Positions 59,485-64,000 of a stretch of 64,000 nucleotides of DNA are shown one piece after another. The position numbers and the translations under genes were made by a program. The stretch lies in NCBI GenBank assembly GCA_037951165.1, contig JBBDHG010000098.1, positions 1,718,001 through 1,782,000 of the forward strand. The letters are read 5' to 3'. Position 1 is the stretch's first letter; each line of letters begins with the position of its first letter. The notes under the pieces were generated by a model. It searched no databases. It had not been told where the DNA came from and saw only the letters and a list, made by a program, of their open reading frames with translations. Origin of the DNA: Lophius americanus. Its lineage: Eukaryota; Chordata; Actinopteri; Lophiiformes; Lophiidae.

Positions 59485-60005
59485 CCTGATGAGAGTTCGT
59501 AAACATGAACACATCAACCCCGTTCTTCATTCCCTCCATTGGCTTCCCATCTCCACAAGGACTGATTATAAGATCTCTCTCCTCACTCACCAGTGCATCC
59601 ATGGTAACGCACCCCCCTACCTGAAAGAACTACTCACCCCACTGACCTCAACACGATCCCTCCGTTCTACCCACTCATACCGCCTCCTCATTCCCCCTGA
59701 CTAAGCTCAGTTCCATGGGGGATCGGGCCTTCTGTTCTGGTGCCCCTCGTCCTTGGAATGCCCTCCCTGACCATCTGAGGGCTCCACAGACGACTGAAAC
59801 ATTTCAAAAAAGGACTTAAAACTTTCTTTTTTAGCAGAACCTATAACTTTAATTAACATTGCTGCATATCCATAACATCTGAACTGGGAATGCCTCTGGA
59901 TGCCCCGTGATGAGCCGGAGTGTTGCTGGTGAGAGGGACATCTGGACTACCATTCTTGGCCTGCTGCCACTGCAACCCAATACCAGATAAATGGAAGAAA
60001 GTTGA
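59485..60005 (+). mobile_element. L2/CR1-like LINE 3' fragment
   Basis: HINPVLHSLHWLPISTR, YKISLLTHQCIHGNAPPYL and STRSLRSTHSYRLLIPP are the C-terminal end of a LINE reverse transcriptase. After a stop at 59,702 a decayed coding tail continues (GLLFWCPSSLECPP), followed by a 3' UTR to about 60,005. Opposite strand from the 44-kb fragment. Confidence 0.8.
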
Positions 60006-61405
60006 GTGCAACGTAACAAGCTGCAAATCATCACTTAAAGGGACCTCATAATTCAGAAATCAAAGATAAACACGTATAAGGAACTTTTAAACGGTCCCTG
60101 TCATCGAGTTTTCTTTAAAGGGTTAAAATTTTCAGGTTGACACAAATGACCTTCCAAATCAAATAACTATACAATTAATCGGATTATAACGACGTGCCCT
60201 GAAACTTATCCTGTATCCGTGAGCCTCGTATCCTTCATATGAGATCACATGAGCTAAACCCACATATAGGGAATTTAGTGTCCATATGTCACCCGTATAG
60301 AAAGTCTATTTGCAAACGGTATCAGCGCTAAATCAAGATTGGAACATTGGATACAAATAATAGCAGGAGGGGCAATGAGTTTCATCCCCATCACCTGATT
60401 CATACGCTTCCTATTAGTGGCACACAAAAGAAGGAACACATTCTCATGGTAAAAAAGGACTTCAGCTCCATGGTGTTTATGTAGTGGGTGTGTGCACGAC
60501 TAGGAGCAGGAAAGCTCAGGGCTCTTTGCAGACTTGAATGTTTACGTTTGGCCGCTTATAAAACGGTCGTTTGAACCAGTGAGCCCGGCAGCCAGTAAAT
60601 TCAATTGATCACATGGAGTGACGACATGTTTTGCAATAACTTGAAACGCATACCAGCCATTTTTAGGCGGTGAGACTGCACGTCCTGCCTCGTGCTCCGT
60701 GGTGGTGGTGGTGGTCCAACGTGACAGGGGGCATTGGCTGTCAAGTATGTGTGTCAGTCTTATTCAAGATTCACGGCTTCCACAATTACAGAGAATGAGA
60801 CAGCTAGGGATGCAAATCTTTAAAGTCCAACAGCTGGGAGATGTTAAGAACAAGATCCCCCTCAGTGGCCATAATGAACCTTAATGAAGGCACCTAAAAG
60901 GACAGATGTTGGGAGATGAAAAACAAAGAGGCGAACATGGAGACTAAAGTGGTGGTGGACATGAGGTTTTGTTTGGTTAGTGGTTCTATGAAAAAACCTG
61001 CCAGAAAGAAAATGTTTTTTGGTGTGAGTAGGGAAGGGGAACTCTAAATCCGAAACAGCCTGTCCCAGAAACTGAAGGCCTCTAGCATGTACCCTAGAAA
61101 CTCATCAGCTCCGGCCTGAAGCCCTCAGCAGATTGTTAACAGTCTCACGCCTGCAAGGGGTGAGAGTTCAATGTTGTGGGCCCAGGCACACATTGTGGCC
61201 AGGAATACTAAAATGATCCAAATAGTGCATAAAATAGTAAGTAAATCGACAATATTTCTTACTATATTTTGAATGATATATTTTACTGTCAAAATTAAAC
61301 ATTAATCCAGTAAAATCTGACAACATCATAAAAATACACATGTATTTGTACCGTAGAGCTGCACAAGTTATTTCCACAGTATTTTTATCCAAAAAAAAAT
61401 CAATT

Positions 61406-61427
61406 TATATATATATATATATATATT
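61406..61427 (+). repeat. (AT)n microsatellite
   Basis: Short AT run. Confidence 0.95.
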
Positions 61428-63109
61428 CTCCCCAAAGTTACTAAAATGTGAGCTAATTAATGAAAATATGGATAAAATATGTTTTAGATCTCCGCGTATA
61501 TGCACCAAATTTGGACTAAATTGGATTAATGGTTGTGAAATTATGGCCAGAAAAGGTTTGAAAGTTCATTCCAGTTTTGCTTCGCATTAAGTTCTGTGTG
61601 CGTATAAACTCTGAAAACAATCCACTAAATAGTTCTTGAGTTATGTAGAGAAAACTGTTTTGTAGGAATAACCATGTTATGTCATCATCTCCTTCTGCTG
61701 CCTTTCTGCAACACTTCCACAACAGGATTCCACTTTTGATCTAAAAATGATTAGTAGAGAAGGTCAGTCGTTGGCTTCACCAACTGCATGCTTACTCTGC
61801 GGTGTCTGATGAAATTTTTTTTTGCATCAAGCTGATGATGCAAACAAACTTATGAGCGTTTATGAAAAGCTTGGCTTTACTGTTCGGAAGAAGAAGGTTA
61901 CCATTGTCATTACTTGAGAGGGTGCAACAGCTACAAGGGTTACTTTTATTGCGTTCATGAACAGTGAAAATGACGTGACGAGAGCCTGCTAGTTGCTCTG
62001 GGTACCGTAACAAACCTGTTACTACATAGCCCATATAAGGACACTGATCTTATAAATAAAGGTCAGTTCCAGCAATCCTGGATAGTGTTACTCAGATTCT
62101 GGATCAGTTGTGTCCTGGAGGTTGATTCAACATAGGTTAACAGGGTAAGTGTAAGATATTAGAATGACACCAAAAACATCTAAATTTGTCTAAATATGAT
62201 GAGATATCCATAATTTATTTAAAGGTAAGAATTGAATTTGGTCATTGAAAAACTGGGAGACTCACTGATAATGATGACAGCATCTCCCGGGAAAACAATC
62301 TATGTTCGTGTTTTGTTACTTCTGAGAGACCATTCAAGAAAATAACTCTCGGTCGTTTATGTTCGGAAAAAGACAACTTACAAAACAAAACTAATTTGAA
62401 GTTTGAAGTCTGGCGCATCTTCAAACTTACCAATTAAAAAATCTCTTGACCCCAACTCAAGCTGTACTTTTCATTCAAAACCTTTTTCCAGGGAATTTCC
62501 GCTGCCTGTCAGCCTTTGACTGAACTGTCAACCAAACCTTCACCCCAAAAGACAAGGTCCTGGACAATTCACTATTTTCTGGCCAGTCGAAATTCCACAT
62601 CTGTTGTTGTGAAATCATAGAATATGATTGTTGTCCAACATGACACACATGATCCTCTCCAGTGTGTTCACACATGAGGTCACGTCATGAACGATGCGGC
62701 CGTCGTTCTTGTGTAACTCTTTTCAGAGCTCCTTCCGTGAACTTTTCAACTGTGTTCCAAAGTAGGGTGTACAGAGGTTTAGATGCATTTTTGTTCTGAC
62801 TGTTGAATATGTCTTCATTATCATACAGCCACCAGCAGAACAAATTAGACCCAGTTTGCAGGCCTGGTCCATCACACCATTTCCCATAGGTCCTTTCACT
62901 TACACATCTCACACATGCTCAGTGTTAGTTTACGTGTGAGCCACATGTGAACATGCAGATTGTGGCTCGGTATCTTGGTCAAGGATACAACATGTTGGAC
63001 CCAAAATAGTGATGGTTAGAAGTAAAGTTAGTTATAATTTTAATACCCGACCTAAAACTAGCAGTCTGAGCCGCGGCGAGTCAGCATTTAACCCAGTTAG
63101 GACCGTGCA

Positions 63110-63232
63110 AACATGCTCACATGCTCACATGCACACATGCACACATGCACACATGCTCACATGCACACATGCACACATGCACACATGCACACATGCACAC
63201 ATGCACACATGCACACATGCACACATGCACAG
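63110..63232 (+). repeat. 8-bp minisatellite
   Basis: About fifteen units of ACACATGC, some as TCACATGC, so that histidine-threonine-rich frames appear on the plus strand. These are artefacts. Confidence 0.95.
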
Positions 63233-64000
63233 CAGGAGACAGTAACTAGTCTTTTTTTTTACCTTGAATGTGACAAACTCATCACTCATGTCTGATGGTG
63301 TAGTTTTTCAAAAATCCAGCTTTTTCCAACTTCACCAGGCCCCCACTTCAATCTAATCAAACCCGATAAACTCCAGCCTGAAATTATTCATTTACAGTTC
63401 GCTCCTGGCCTCAGTGACTGGCTCAACTCTTCCTTCAGAAACAGCACAATTAGCCGGTAAAGGTAGATGATACTGCTCCAATCAGGACTTATGTAAGAGC
63501 CCCTCAAGGCTGCATGAGCTCATCTGTGTTGTTTACCTGGCACACTGCAGTTTTCACCGCTCGTGTGCCAAAGCACTTAATTGGTATCCTCTTCATTTTC
63601 AGCTGCCTCTAATGATAATTCACTATGTGGAAATGGAAAAGACGTCTCTTGTAGAGTTAAGACCAGCGTATTTTTACTTTCTGTATAGGCTCAGATCAAA
63701 TACAAAATGATCTATAAGACTTTTGGCCAACCTGTGGCAACGCCTTTGCGAGGATATCCCATCAAGAACACGCTGAGACTCTTCACATTCACACTCTTCA
63801 CAAAAGTTCACATTACTTTTAGAATATGCCATCAACTGACCCGCATGTGCAGAAGAACCATAACAAAGATGTCACACCCTGCATGTTGTCAATACGGAAG
63901 CCAAATGGAAGCCACTGAAGTAAGTTTGAATGCTTTCATTTATAAAAGCGTTTATAGTGTTGTTTATTGTGTTTATGGTGATGTTTTCACGTGTACGGCG

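Larger units (their letters stand above)
47579..64000 (+). other. syn3 intron after the first coding exon (continues past window)
   Basis: A good donor at 47579 and no recognisable domain C exon downstream mean that this 16.4-kb stretch is intronic. It holds minisatellites, LINE fragments, MITE-like elements and one unexplained protein-like stretch near 51.8-52.1 kb. I saw no nested gene such as timp3, which lies in a syn3 intron in mammals. Confidence 0.7.

Noticed and set aside
63009..63295. His/Thr/Ala-Cys-rich frames as a metal-binding protein
   Set aside because: Direct translation of the 8-bp ACACATGC minisatellite.

Overview
This window is vertebrate nuclear DNA, almost certainly from a teleost fish. 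The coding signal sits in short exons split by GT-AG introns. The spacer is AT-rich and full of microsatellites and of decayed transposons of types common in bony fish: Tc1/mariner transposase relics, a non-autonomous hAT element, L2/CR1-like LINE pieces and retroposon tails. No species can be named from the sequence alone, and every family assignment below was made by eye from remembered family features.

Two genes are well supported, both on the plus strand. The first (coding exons 11,953-24,863) is a complete 11-exon member of the PARP12/ZAP (ZC3HAV1) family of antiviral, interferon-induced ADP-ribosyltransferase-fold proteins. All eleven exons join in phase to give 806 codons: an N-terminal block of four CCCH zinc fingers, a Q/N/R/G-rich linker, a reduced WWE region, a PARP catalytic domain with an apparent H-Y-L triad, an (Ala-Pro)10 spacer and a C-terminal CVIA prenylation (CaaX) motif. 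An interferon-response (ISRE-like) element lies about 115 bases before the start codon. A broken copy of the start of exon 1, embedded in a 23-bp minisatellite, lies about 590 bases upstream. Intron 9 carries a hAT element nested inside a Tc1 relic.

The second gene is syn3 (synapsin III). Its first coding exon (47,130-47,578) encodes domain A, domain B and the first residues of domain C. A purine-rich, likely non-coding first exon with a good donor ends at 33,722. Everything from there to 47,080 is then intron 1, and everything after 47,578 is the next intron; the remaining syn3 exons lie beyond the window.

Layout: 1-6,950 is repeat-bearing intergenic DNA; 7,000-7,440 is a CpG-rich orphan promoter-like block followed by long CT and GA tracts; 7,850-11,200 holds dispersed repeats and a Tc1 relic; 11,250-24,900 is the PARP12/ZAP-like gene; 24,900-33,380 is intergenic and includes a GC-rich block at 28,800-30,080; 33,400-64,000 is syn3 with its repeat-filled introns. 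The most promising new biology is the PARP12/ZAP-like gene: a fish protein that seems to combine an intact catalytic histidine and tyrosine, as in PARP12, with a C-terminal lipidation signal, as in mammalian ZAP-L.
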